A stretch of 64,000 nucleotides of DNA. Origin: Oscillospiraceae bacterium (GTDB lineage: Bacteria > Bacillota > Clostridia > Oscillospirales > Oscillospiraceae). Positions 16,276 through 24,455 of this stretch are shown here, one piece after another. Both the position numbers and the translations under genes were made by a program. The stretch's first letter is position 1. The number at the start of each line of letters is the position of its first letter. Under the pieces are notes generated by a model that was not told the DNA's origin, ran no database searches, and saw only the letters and a program-made list of their open reading frames with translations. The stretch spans positions 1 to 64,000 of the forward strand of contig SVLM01000005.1 in assembly GCA_015067945.1 (NCBI GenBank). The letters run 5' to 3'.

Positions 16276-16755
16276 GTGGACGATCGGCAATTTATGGAAG
16301 AAGCACTGACGCTGGCACGGCAATCGGCCGCGGAGGGAGAAGTGCCCGTTGGCTGTGTGATCACCTGCAATGGACAGATCGTAGGTCGGGGCCGCAATCG
16401 CCGGGAACAGGAGAAAACTGCCCTGGGTCACGCTGAGATCCAGGCCATTGAGGAGGCCTGCCGCGATTTGGGCGGCTGGCGGCTTTGGGAATGTACGCTG
16501 TACGTGACGCTGGAGCCCTGCCCCATGTGTGCAGGAGCCATCATCAATGCCCGGATTCCACGGGTGGTGTTTGGTGCCAGCGACGGCAAGTACGGTGCCT
16601 GCGGCTCGGTGTGCGACCTGTTTTCCATGGCGTTTAACCACCATCCTACAGTGGAAAAGGGTGTTTTGGGGGAGGAATCCGCGGCACTGATGCAGGAATT
16701 CTTCCAGAATCTGCGAGTGGAGCTTCGCAGCCGCCCCAAGTGGAAACGCCCCTAA
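16276..16755 (+). CDS. tadA: tRNA-specific adenosine deaminase
   Basis: Converts A34 to inosine in the anticodon of tRNA-Arg(ACG). 159 residues from GTG 16276, which sits 7 nt after AAAGGAGG; the frame continues upstream but without a site. The zinc motif is complete: HAEIQAIEEA (His and catalytic Glu) and PCPMCAGAI (two Cys). The dimer and tRNA-binding region DGKYGACGSV is present. Confidence 0.93.
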   Translation: MDDRQFMEEALTLARQSAAEGEVPVGCVITCNGQIVGRGRNRREQEKTALGHAEIQAIEEACRDLGGWRLWECTLYVTLEPCPMCAGAIINARIPRVVFGASDGKYGACGSVCDLFSMAFNHHPTVEKGVLGEESAALMQEFFQNLRVELRSRPKWKRP

Positions 16756-16824
16756 ATCGCATCGCTTTCTTCCGACTTTTTTCGCCCTTAACGACAAAAC
16801 ACGACATTTTTTCGGGAGGAAGCC

Positions 16825-17820
16825 ATGGATCATCAACGGCAAGCCCTGAGAATGGGCGGGGCAGTCATCGCCTTTGCCATACTTTTGAGGCTGTTTGCAT
16901 TTACATTTTCTGCCGCCCGGGACATTTTTCAGGAAACTGAATGGCTGTCCCTGGCGGTTTTTTTACAAACCGGTCGGGTGGTGCGGTATCCCCACGCTCA
17001 AAAAGAACCCCCGGAAGCAACACAACCCACCCGGCCTCCACAGCCCCAGCCCCCCATAGCACAGCCGGTGTTTTCCGAGACGGATCTTGAGAAGGTTGAC
17101 CTGATCAATGATAGCGGCTACAAGCTGGATTTGGAGCCTTTACTGACAACCGCACTGAGCTGGGATTTGACCGACGGGCAGCCGGCAGTGCTGATTCTGC
17201 ACACCCATGCCACCGAGGCCTACACCCCTTCGACAGGGGCGGAGTATGCAGCCTCCGGGGACTACCGGACATTGGATGCCCACTATAATATGGTGTCTGT
17301 AGGAGAAGAGGTTGCCCGGATTTTGCGGGACGGTGGCGTGGAGGTCATTCACGATAAAACCTATCACGACTATCCGTCCTACAACGGCTCCTACGGCAAT
17401 GCCCGCAATACCATTGCCGCCTATCTGGAGCAGTACCCCTCGATTCGCATGGTGCTGGACATCCACCGGGATGCGGCGGCAATGAGCAGCGGCGGTCAGC
17501 TGAATACCTCCGCAACGGTGGGCGGTCAGCCTTCGGCACAGATCATGGTGGTCATTGGCACCGATGCCTCCGGAAATTATCACCCCAACTGGCGGGAAAA
17601 TCTGGCCCTGGCGCTGAAGCTGTCCGCACAGCTGGAACGGGAGAATCCCGGCATTACCCGGCCCATCCACCTGCGGCCGGAGCGGTTTAATATGGATATG
17701 ACGGTGGGGAGCCTCTTGGTGGAGGTGGGGGCGGCAGGAGATACTCACGAGGAGGCCATGCTGGCGGCCAATGCCCTTGCCCGGGCGGTGCTGAGCCTTG
17801 CAAAGGGAACATCACAGTAA
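16825..17820 (+). CDS. spoIIP: Stage II sporulation protein P
   Basis: Peptidoglycan amidase/endopeptidase needed for engulfment, anchored on the mother-cell side. 331 residues: one N-terminal membrane helix (about 12-32), a Pro-rich linker (55-75) and the SpoIIP amidase domain with HTHATEAYTPS (about 126-136), DIHRDA (about 212-217) and the late Glu in LLVEVGAAGDT. The ATG follows GGGAGG. This is direct evidence for an endospore-forming lineage. Its 3' end overlaps the convergent DUF4363 gene by 9 nt. Confidence 0.92.
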   Translation: MDHQRQALRMGGAVIAFAILLRLFAFTFSAARDIFQETEWLSLAVFLQTGRVVRYPHAQKEPPEATQPTRPPQPQPPIAQPVFSETDLEKVDLINDSGYKLDLEPLLTTALSWDLTDGQPAVLILHTHATEAYTPSTGAEYAASGDYRTLDAHYNMVSVGEEVARILRDGGVEVIHDKTYHDYPSYNGSYGNARNTIAAYLEQYPSIRMVLDIHRDAAAMSSGGQLNTSATVGGQPSAQIMVVIGTDASGNYHPNWRENLALALKLSAQLERENPGITRPIHLRPERFNMDMTVGSLLVEVGAAGDTHEEAMLAANALARAVLSLAKGTSQ

Positions 17821-18189
17821 ATTCCACCAGCTGGGGCTGTGGCTCTCCTCCAGCATGGTGCAGATGCTGGCAATCCGCAGGCACACCGCAGAGAATTGGG
17901 AGGTATCTCCGAGGGTTTGACAAAGGGAAAGCTGATCGAACAAGCTGGCGATTTCCTCCAGAGGCTCATGATCTACCAGTGCGGCAATCCAGTGGCGGCG
18001 CTGCTCCCAGCTTGATCGGGCAGAGGCTGCCAGTGCCTTGGCTTGCTCCCAATCCGGCAGACTGAGCTTCGCGGCCTGTTCCAGACGGTTGACAAGATCG
18101 CCATGGGCATGCTGCATGATCATGGTGGCACCCAAACCCATGACCAGGAGAACCGCGAGAATCAGAATCCCAATCCACAGCTTTTTCAT
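17812..18189 (-). CDS. DUF4363-family protein
   Basis: 125 residues with one N-terminal membrane helix (about 5-24) and a helical C-terminal domain ending WWNLL. DUF4363 proteins are usually encoded beside DUF421 proteins in spore formers, as here, with a 4-nt overlap. The domain is probably outside the membrane. Biochemical role unknown. Confidence 0.75.
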   Translation of the reverse strand: MKKLWIGILILAVLLVMGLGATMIMQHAHGDLVNRLEQAAKLSLPDWEQAKALAASARSSWEQRRHWIAALVDHEPLEEIASLFDQLSLCQTLGDTSQFSAVCLRIASICTMLEESHSPSWWNLL

Positions 18190-18863
18190 TTTGCGGTCTC
18201 CTTTCGCAAAAAATAGATCCGGTCGCTTTTGTCAACCGTCAAAAGCCAGGTTTCGGCAACGGTGGCATCCTGCTGCTGCAGAACCTGGTTCAGCCAGGCC
18301 CGGTCCTTGCCGACGAGCTGCAAATTTTTTGCATAGATCTGTCCGTCACCGATGATGGTGATGGGCAGATATTGCTTTTCTACGGCAACGGACATCTCCT
18401 TGGCGGAGGCAGGACGGTGCTGGGGGAAGGGGAACACGGATAAATTGCCGTCGGTTTCCAAAATGGCGTATTGGACGGTGTTCAGGTCTAAAATGTCCTT
18501 TTCCCGCAGGTGACCGGTGAGTTCATCCAGAGTTACCCGGGTGCGGCGGAGGTTGTCCTGCAGAATATGACCGTTTTCGATCAGGATCACCGGCTTTCCG
18601 CAGAGCAGACGGCGAAAGCGGATGCTGGCCATGGAAAGGGCGGTGAGAATGAATTCCACGCCCAGAATGGTCACCATAGGTACAAGACCGGTGTGCAGCG
18701 GAACGCCCTCGTCCTGCATGGGAAGGGCGGCCAGATTCGCCACCAGCATGGTTACCACAAATTCCGAGGCCTCCATTTGCCCGATTTGCCGTTTGCCCAT
18801 CAGGCGGATGACAGCAATGAGTGCCAGATACAGCACGATGGTGCGGATATAGGAAAGGATCAT
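18186..18863 (-). CDS. DUF421 (YetF-like) membrane protein
   Basis: 225 residues. Three N-terminal membrane helices (about 5-22, 35-50 and 58-80) are followed by the conserved DUF421 body, with MGKRQIGQMEASEFVVTML, then KPVILIENGHIL and an RxTLDEL region. The family includes YetF/YrbG of spore formers. I take ATG 18863 because GGGAG is 8 nt upstream; ATG 18869 is too close to it. First gene of the pair with DUF4363. Confidence 0.85.
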   Translation of the reverse strand: MILSYIRTIVLYLALIAVIRLMGKRQIGQMEASEFVVTMLVANLAALPMQDEGVPLHTGLVPMVTILGVEFILTALSMASIRFRRLLCGKPVILIENGHILQDNLRRTRVTLDELTGHLREKDILDLNTVQYAILETDGNLSVFPFPQHRPASAKEMSVAVEKQYLPITIIGDGQIYAKNLQLVGKDRAWLNQVLQQQDATVAETWLLTVDKSDRIYFLRKETAK

Positions 18864-18921
18864 GGGCATCGCTCCCTTGCATTTTTGTTAGGTTTTCCCA
18901 AAACGGGAAGACTATGCAAAA

Positions 18922-18978
18922 ACCCCTCCGTCACGGAGGGGTTGCAGAAACCAAAGGCTCCCTTGTGTAAAGGGAGCC
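18922..18978 (-). terminator. Two consecutive hairpins ending the 90-residue gene
   Basis: Reading leftwards: GGCTCCCTT-N5-AAGGGAGCC (18956-18978), then AACCCCTCCGTGACGGAGGGG followed by five T (18922-18944 and beyond). The second is a classic intrinsic terminator; the first resembles dispersed repeats of this group. Confidence 0.75.
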
Positions 18979-18997
18979 GGGTTGACATGATTTACAT

Positions 18998-19270
18998 TTA
19001 GCGAATATCTTTTTGCCCGTAGTGAAACATTTTTAGACCAAGCGTCTGACTGATCATCAACAGGGATTGAAAGATAATTTCTACATCATCGTCCTCGTCT
19101 TCAACGCCCAACCGATCACATATGCGTTGGTATGCGTCATAGGCATTATTGTATAACTCTGAACAAGGCTCTCCATCGGCAAAGGCATTTTCGATGCCGG
19201 GAGCACCGCAGCCCGGTATATAGGCACCAATCAAGGTATAGTAGACATATTCTGCATAATTTTCGTGCAT
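18998..19270 (-). CDS. Acidic hypothetical protein
   Basis: 90 residues, acidic in the middle (DRLGVEDEDDDVEII), no membrane segment and no known motif that I can see. It is divergent from a ribbon-helix-helix regulator gene. A perfect 19-nt palindrome lies 18 nt upstream of its start, and a related site precedes the regulator, so both are probably under the same repressor. A toxin/antitoxin-like relation is possible but not shown. Confidence 0.55.
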   Translation of the reverse strand: MHENYAEYVYYTLIGAYIPGCGAPGIENAFADGEPCSELYNNAYDAYQRICDRLGVEDEDDDVEIIFQSLLMISQTLGLKMFHYGQKDIR

Positions 19271-19288
19271 AAACTCACCTCATGTTGT

Positions 19289-19351
19289 AGATATACATAG
19301 TATATCTAATATACCTAGAAAAGTCAACGCGGAAAGATATACAATGTATAC
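19289..19351. promoter_or_regulatory. Twin operators between the 90-residue gene and the RHH regulator
   Basis: Site 1 is a perfect palindrome, AGATATAC-ATA-GTATATCT (19289-19307). Site 2, AGATATAC-AAT-GTATAC (19335-19351), shares the left arm and most of the right arm. The sites are 46 nt apart start to start. One lies in the leader or promoter of each divergent gene. Confidence 0.7.
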
Positions 19352-19361
19352 GGGTGATAAT

Positions 19362-19526
19362 ATGAAGAAAACAGAGTTTATTACATTTAGAACCGATGCA
19401 AAGACAAAGGCAATTCTGGAAAAAGTTGCAGATGAAAAGAAATGGTCGATTTCTCAATTATCTGCACAAATCATTCAACAATGGATTACAGACAACGGCT
19501 TGCAATCTGAAAATGCAGAGCAATAA
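19362..19526 (+). CDS. Ribbon-helix-helix DNA-binding protein
   Basis: 54 residues: MKKTEFITFRTDAKTKAILE, then KKWSISQLSAQIIQQWI. The alternating strand (TEFITFRT) and two helices fit an Arc/CopG fold. Start at ATG 19362; the ATG at 19344 lies inside the operator-like palindrome region. It probably binds the two palindromes upstream as a dimer of dimers. Confidence 0.7.
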   Translation: MKKTEFITFRTDAKTKAILEKVADEKKWSISQLSAQIIQQWITDNGLQSENAEQ

Positions 19527-19626
19527 AGGACGTGCGGCGTGCACGTCCTTTTTCTGTCCGGAGAAATTGACTTTTTTCCGGCAATCGGCTACAATAGCAG
19601 TATCTTGCGAGTAAGGACATACAGAT

Positions 19627-20547
19627 ATGAAAAAGATACTGAGCTTATTGCTGATTCTGGCGATACTGCTGTGCGGCTGCGTTCAGGGGACGCCTCCGGA
19701 AACGGAAACCAGAGTGCCCATTCCGGAAACCGACCCCTATGTGGGCATGACCAAGGCGGAATTTTACGAGAACTATACCCCGGCCACCAGCTACATGGAT
19801 GCCTACTACCGCTCCCAGCACGGATTTTTGTCCGGCTCGCTGGAGGTTCCCGGTCAGGATGCCACCGTGGCGGACTACCGCCCCATGGAGGGTGACCGAT
19901 ACATCCGCAACACCCAGGCAAAATACCTGGACGACGGCAATACCTATGTGGTTGTGGACGGCAACGGCAATGAAGTGATGCGTATTTACAAAGACGGCGG
20001 CTACATTACTTTGGAAGAAGTGGCGGCCTATATGTACGCATTCGGCGGCTCTAATGGCACCTTCCCGGCAAACTATACCTCCGCCAAGAAAACCAAGCCC
20101 ACCAACAGCATTTGGGATGAATACCTGCGGGTGAATCACTCCTATTTTTCCGGTGATACCAGCAGATATCCCTACGAACCCGTGCTGCCCAATATTTCCG
20201 GCTGCGGCGGTACGCTGCAGTATTACGAAATGGACATCGGCACCACCGGCACGGTTACCCCGGGCTATGAAACCCCGGTCATTTACAACAATGGCACTAA
20301 GATCAACCGGGGTGCTGCCCGATTGGTCTATGCCCGTGAAGACCTGAACAAGAACGGTATTTACGAGCAAAATGAGATTTTTGTATTCTACACCCACAAT
20401 CATTACAATGATTTCCGGGAATACTTAAATTACTACGGCGGCTGGGGTGAGATCTTCGGCAACATCACCGGCGGCGGTGAATATAGCAGCAAGTACAACT
20501 GCAATCCTACCCCCTATGTCTCTACGGCATACCGGGACTTTTACTGA
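19627..20547 (+). CDS. Secreted lipoprotein with a possible barnase-like C-terminal domain
   Basis: 306 residues. Lipoprotein signal (MKKILSLLLILAILLCGC, lipobox Cys), Pro/Thr-rich spacer, then a secreted body. The last 100 residues (LVYAREDLNKNGIY, IFVFYTHNHYNDFREY) recall the end of microbial guanyl-specific ribonucleases, where an Arg-Ile/Leu-x-Tyr strand and a late His before F-x-x-Y carry catalysis. This is a pattern-level match only. A tyrosine-rich surface protein without enzymatic activity is equally possible. The next gene, also surface-exposed, starts 22 nt later. Confidence 0.5.
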   Translation: MKKILSLLLILAILLCGCVQGTPPETETRVPIPETDPYVGMTKAEFYENYTPATSYMDAYYRSQHGFLSGSLEVPGQDATVADYRPMEGDRYIRNTQAKYLDDGNTYVVVDGNGNEVMRIYKDGGYITLEEVAAYMYAFGGSNGTFPANYTSAKKTKPTNSIWDEYLRVNHSYFSGDTSRYPYEPVLPNISGCGGTLQYYEMDIGTTGTVTPGYETPVIYNNGTKINRGAARLVYAREDLNKNGIYEQNEIFVFYTHNHYNDFREYLNYYGGWGEIFGNITGGGEYSSKYNCNPTPYVSTAYRDFY

Positions 20548-20569
20548 TCAAAACTAACGGAGGACGACC

Positions 20570-21862
20570 ATGGCTCTGAACGACGAAGAACTGAATAGAC
20601 GCCGGGAAGAGCGAAAGCGGGAAAAGGCCTTGTTGGACAGTCAGCTCCGATGGCTGAAGCTGGGTGCAATCATCACCGCGGTGATTTTGGTGCTTTGCGG
20701 TGCTGCGTTGCTGATCACCAACGGGCTGATCAAGCCCCAGCAGACCGTACCTCCCCAGCTGCAGACGCCGGCAACCTCAGTAACCACTGCACCTACCCAG
20801 CCTCCGGAAACCACGCCCACTGAGCCTGCCATTCCCAATACGGTGATCCATTATCTGGCCGGTGGCAATGTGAATGTGACGGATCAGACCGTTTCTGCCG
20901 GTCAGGGCGTCAACGGCTATGACTACACGGGTTTGTTTATGGATTTGGCAGGCGTTTTGTCCGGAAGTCATCTGACCTCGGTGAATTTCGAGGGCAACAT
21001 TTTTAGAGAAAGCTACGGTTCGGAGTCCGCCTGTGCCCCCCCGCAGCTGATGACGGCTCTGCGGAACGCCGGCGTGGATATCATCCAGACCGCAAACTCC
21101 TACACGGTGCACAACGGTCTGCGTGGCTTGACTGCTACCCTGGATGCCGTCCGGAACGCCGGTATGGAACCGGTGGGATCCTTTGCGGATCAGGGGGAAT
21201 TCGACAGAACCCGTGGCTTCATCATCCGGGAGGTGGAGGGCATCAAGATCGCCGTGGTGGCCTTCACCAAGGGCATGAACGGCATGGGCCTGCCCCAGGG
21301 CGGCTTTGTCAACCTGCTCTACACCGACTTTTCCACCACCTATCAGAATGTGGACTCCGAGGGAATTTCCAAAATTCTGCGGAATATTTCCTACGAACAG
21401 CCGGATATTACCATTGCTCTGGTACACTGGGGCAGTGAAAACTACGACAACATCAGCAAGACCCAGGATCAGATCAAAGATCTGCTTCTTAGCGGCGGTG
21501 TGGATGCCATCGTCGGCACTCACCCCCACTATGTGCAGAAGATCACCCAGGATTCGTCAGGCCGGGTGGTTGCCTATTCCCTGAGTGATTTGGTGGGCGG
21601 TAATGACACCAAGTATTCTGTTTTGCTGGATCTGGAAATCACCAAAAATGGCCAAACCGGTGCTGTGAGCATTACCGGCTACGATTATGTGCCGGTATAT
21701 TATGCCGATGAGCGGGAAACCGGTGGAACGGTACGGCTGCTGCGGATTCGGGAGGCCATCGCGGCCTACGAGAATAATTTCCTGGACAAGGTGTCCCAGG
21801 AAACCTACGAGGCCATGAAAAATGCTCTGGAACGCATCGAAGCCCGTGTCAATGGTAAATAA
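20570..21862 (+). CDS. CapA-family (PGA_cap) membrane-anchored phosphoesterase-like protein
   Basis: 430 residues: a charged cytoplasmic tail, one membrane helix (about 27-48), a Thr/Pro-rich linker (52-83) and a metallophosphatase-type CapA domain. Motifs: LAGGNVNVTDQ (degenerate first block), VNFEGNIF, QTANSYTVHNGL, VVAFTKGMNG, IALVHWGSENYDN and VGTHPHYVQ. CapA proteins are linked to poly-gamma-glutamate synthesis, but no capB or capC is near. GGAGGAC precedes the ATG. It may form an operon with the lipoprotein upstream. Confidence 0.83.
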   Translation: MALNDEELNRRREERKREKALLDSQLRWLKLGAIITAVILVLCGAALLITNGLIKPQQTVPPQLQTPATSVTTAPTQPPETTPTEPAIPNTVIHYLAGGNVNVTDQTVSAGQGVNGYDYTGLFMDLAGVLSGSHLTSVNFEGNIFRESYGSESACAPPQLMTALRNAGVDIIQTANSYTVHNGLRGLTATLDAVRNAGMEPVGSFADQGEFDRTRGFIIREVEGIKIAVVAFTKGMNGMGLPQGGFVNLLYTDFSTTYQNVDSEGISKILRNISYEQPDITIALVHWGSENYDNISKTQDQIKDLLLSGGVDAIVGTHPHYVQKITQDSSGRVVAYSLSDLVGGNDTKYSVLLDLEITKNGQTGAVSITGYDYVPVYYADERETGGTVRLLRIREAIAAYENNFLDKVSQETYEAMKNALERIEARVNGK

Positions 21863-21882
21863 CAACCAACGCAAGCAAATCT

Positions 21883-21986
21883 GTCGTTGCGAACCAGTGA
21901 CCGATGTCACTGGTGTGGCAATCTCCAAAGGTTTTCGAAACCTCCGGGGGATTCCCACGCCAGACTTCGGACTGGCTCGGAATGAC
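21883..21986. repeat. Diverged GTCATTGCGA-type repeat (family A)
   Basis: Begins GTCGTTGCGAACCAGTGACC, contains GTGTGGCAATCTCC and ends CTCGGAATGAC. The inner sub-palindrome ACCAGTGAC/GTCACTGGT folds on its own. It lies between capA and the convergent HAD gene. Confidence 0.75.
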
Positions 21987-22002
21987 ACGTTAACGAAAAT
22001 AA

Positions 22003-22036
22003 AAATCAGCGTGTGCAAAAGCACACGCTGATTTTG
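22003..22036 (-). terminator. Terminator of the glpA-HAD operon
   Basis: Stem AAAATCAGCGTGTGC with GCACACGCTGATTTT around an AAAA loop, ending 9 nt before the last codons of the leftward HAD gene. A-rich and T-rich flanks on both sides. Confidence 0.85.
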
Positions 22037-22044
22037 TATATAGG

Positions 22045-22854
22045 TTACATTTTCTTCAGTTCGGTCAAAATCTCGGCACCGCTTTCCAGCACCAAATGGG
22101 GCTTGACATCAGATTCTGCCAAAGTCTGCAGGGTGGATTCACCGGACAGAACCAGCACGCCGGTGCAGCCGGCATTGATGCCGGATTTGACATCGGTGTA
22201 AATCCGATCACCCACGACCGCAGTTTCCTCCGGCTTGTAACCCAGCTTTGCCATAGCCAGCTGGGGCATCAGGGGGCTGGGCTTGCCGATGACGACGGGC
22301 TCCTTGCCGGTGGCATTCTTGATGCCGATGCACACGCTGCCGCAATCCGGCACGCTGCCAAACTCGGTGGGACATACCAGATCCGGGTTGGTGGCAATGT
22401 AGGGCAGCTCGGGGCGGGTCAGCAGCAGGTAACTCACATCGTGGAGCTTCTGGAAGGTCAGTTCTGTGTCAAAACCCATAACGATGCACTCCACCTTGTC
22501 AAGGTCGGTGGTAACGGTGAAGCCTTCGCTTTCCAGCTCTGCAACCAAAGAACGGGTGCCGCAGACATAGAGGGTCTTGCCGGGGTGATTCTGCTTCAGG
22601 TAGAAGGCGGTTGCCTGGGAGGAAGTCATAAAATCCTCCCGGGTGGCGGCAATGCCCAGCTTTTCCAGTTTTTTTACATAATCGGCCACACTCTTGGAGG
22701 AGTTATTGGTCATAAACAGATACTTACCGCCGGTGCGACGGATTTGGCTCAGCAGCTCGATGGTAAAATCGTACAGCCGGTCACCTAAGTACAGCGTACC
22801 GTCCATGTCGAACAGGTACAGTTTGGTGTTATTTACAAGGGTTTTTACATCCAT
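22045..22854 (-). CDS. HAD-IIA hydrolase (NagD type), candidate glycerol-3-phosphate phosphatase
   Basis: 269 residues. Motif I is FDMDGTLYLGDR (nucleophile Asp plus acid/base Asp), motif II TNNSSKS, a C2-type cap, motif III around VIGKPSPLMP and motif IV VVGDRIYTDVKSG. The family includes nucleotide and p-nitrophenyl phosphatases and the Gram-positive glycerol-3-phosphate phosphatases. It starts 8 nt after the DUF1667 gene, at the end of the GlpP-controlled operon. That makes glycerol-3-phosphate or a related triose phosphate a reasonable substrate guess; context is the only basis for it. Confidence 0.85.
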   Translation of the reverse strand: MDVKTLVNNTKLYLFDMDGTLYLGDRLYDFTIELLSQIRRTGGKYLFMTNNSSKSVADYVKKLEKLGIAATREDFMTSSQATAFYLKQNHPGKTLYVCGTRSLVAELESEGFTVTTDLDKVECIVMGFDTELTFQKLHDVSYLLLTRPELPYIATNPDLVCPTEFGSVPDCGSVCIGIKNATGKEPVVIGKPSPLMPQLAMAKLGYKPEETAVVGDRIYTDVKSGINAGCTGVLVLSGESTLQTLAESDVKPHLVLESGAEILTELKKM

Positions 22855-22862
22855 GGCACACC

Positions 22863-23210
22863 TCAGTCCACCGCTTTGGTGATAACCACTTCCGTGCCGA
22901 ACACATCGGTCAGAATCACCTGGCCGATGGCTACGGGAGCTTCTACGGTGGTTTTCCGCAGAAGAGCCATCACATCCATCATCTTGCCCTTGGGCACGGG
23001 TGCGGCGGTCTTGACGGAAACCATGGTGTCCTTACGGTTGGAAACCCGGACAGTGGAAGTCACGGTGCGGACGGGATTGGTGCACTCGTCAATGGCGTAC
23101 TTCTCGCCCTTGGGGCAGGTGAAACCGGTAACAACCAGCTTGCCGCCCTCTTCCTTGACGGTCATGGGGCAGCCTCGGGGGCAAATAATGCAGGTAATAT
23201 TTCTTTCCAT
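22863..23210 (-). CDS. DUF1667 Fe-S/redox accessory protein
   Basis: 115 residues. Four N-terminal cysteines (CIICPRGC near residues 7-14, then FTCPKG and ECTNP) suggest an Fe-S or zinc site, followed by the DUF1667 core (VRTVTSTVRV, KTAAPVPKGKMMDVM). DUF1667 is regularly the third partner of GlpA/GlpB-like FAD enzymes in Clostridia. The ATG overlaps the stop of the oxidoreductase gene by 1 nt. Confidence 0.85.
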   Translation of the reverse strand: MERNITCIICPRGCPMTVKEEGGKLVVTGFTCPKGEKYAIDECTNPVRTVTSTVRVSNRKDTMVSVKTAAPVPKGKMMDVMALLRKTTVEAPVAIGQVILTDVFGTEVVITKAVD

Positions 23211-24454
23211 TACAGTTCCTCCAATGCGACCACGATGGGTTCGGTGATGTTTTCCAGCATTTCTGCCTTGATGTTGATTTTCTCCATCTCACCGGGTGCG
23301 GCCTTCAGCCGCTTTGCGGTGGCCAGAACCTGATCACCGGAAGTGACGGTGAATTTGACTTTGCCGAAGGGCTGGGTCACACGCAGGAATACAGAAACAT
23401 CCTTGCCGGTTTTCCGGACATTCTGGGGAATCACATAGCGAACACCGTTGCCGGGCTTGGTGGGCACTGCATCGCCGCTGGCGGCACCGTTCAGAATCAG
23501 CTCGGCGGCACCGATACCGGCACGCTCAGCCTCCTCGGAAACATAGTCCACCAGATCATGAACCTGCAGAACATTGCCGCAGGCGAAGATGCCGGGGATC
23601 TGAGTCTGGCAGATATCGTCAACCAACGCACCGTTGGTGATGGGGTCCATGGGGATGCCGCAGGCACGGGTCAGTTCGTTTTCGGGAATCAGACCTACGG
23701 ACAGCAGCAAAGTGTCGCAGGGAATGTAACGCTTGGTCTCTTCGATAGGCTGACGGCGTTCGTCCACCTGAGCGATGGTCACGCCCTCCAGCCGCTTGTC
23801 GCCGTGGATCTGTGCCACGGTGGTGCTCAGATACAGCGGAATGCCGAAGTCCTCCAGACACTGGACGATGTTCCGGGTCAAACCGCCGGAATAGGGCATC
23901 AGTTCGCAGACGGCCTCCACCTTTGCACCCTCCAGGCTCATGCGGCGGGCCATGATCAGGCCGATGTCACCGGAGCCTAGAATGACAACCTTCTTGCCCA
24001 CCATGTAGCCTTCGCAGTTCATCAGCTTTTGGGCAGTACCGGCGGAATAGACACCGGCGGGACGGCTGCCGCAGATATTCAAGGCACCGCGGCTCCTCTC
24101 CCGGCAGCCCATGGCCAGAATCACAGCGTCAGCCTGGAATTTCAGAATACCCTGGCGGCTCTGAGCGGTGACGATCTTTTCGGGGGAAACATGGGTGACG
24201 GTGGCTTCGTAATAAACCTTGATGCCACGCTCCATGACTTTCTTTTCGTAAACAGCGGCATACTCCGGGCCGGTCAGCTCCTGACCCAGCTTGTGCAGAC
24301 CGAAGCCGTTGTGGATGCACTGCATCAAAATACCGCCCAGGTGGGGTTCCCGATCCAAGATCACCACATCGGTGACGCCCCGGTCATAGGCGGCAATGGC
24401 TGCTGCCATACCGGCGGGGCCGCCGCCAACAACGATAATTGCGTGTTTTTCCAT
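23210..24454 (-). CDS. FAD/NAD(P)-dependent oxidoreductase, GlpB-like partner
   Basis: About 414 residues. Two dinucleotide-binding motifs: IIVVGGGPAGMAAAIAA (FAD, N-terminus) and KVVILGSGDIGLIMARRM (NAD(P), about 155-175), with GIFACGNVL closing the FAD site. It belongs to the pyridine-nucleotide-disulfide family without an active-site CxxC. It sits between the GlpA-like and DUF1667 genes. Together they probably form the anaerobic glycerol-3-phosphate dehydrogenase complex that passes electrons to NAD(P)+. Start ATG 24454 or GTG 24463; the latter overlaps the glpA stop. Confidence 0.87.
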   Translation of the reverse strand: MEKHAIIVVGGGPAGMAAAIAAYDRGVTDVVILDREPHLGGILMQCIHNGFGLHKLGQELTGPEYAAVYEKKVMERGIKVYYEATVTHVSPEKIVTAQSRQGILKFQADAVILAMGCRERSRGALNICGSRPAGVYSAGTAQKLMNCEGYMVGKKVVILGSGDIGLIMARRMSLEGAKVEAVCELMPYSGGLTRNIVQCLEDFGIPLYLSTTVAQIHGDKRLEGVTIAQVDERRQPIEETKRYIPCDTLLLSVGLIPENELTRACGIPMDPITNGALVDDICQTQIPGIFACGNVLQVHDLVDYVSEEAERAGIGAAELILNGAASGDAVPTKPGNGVRYVIPQNVRKTGKDVSVFLRVTQPFGKVKFTVTSGDQVLATAKRLKAAPGEMEKINIKAEMLENITEPIVVALEEL

Positions 24455-24455
24455 A

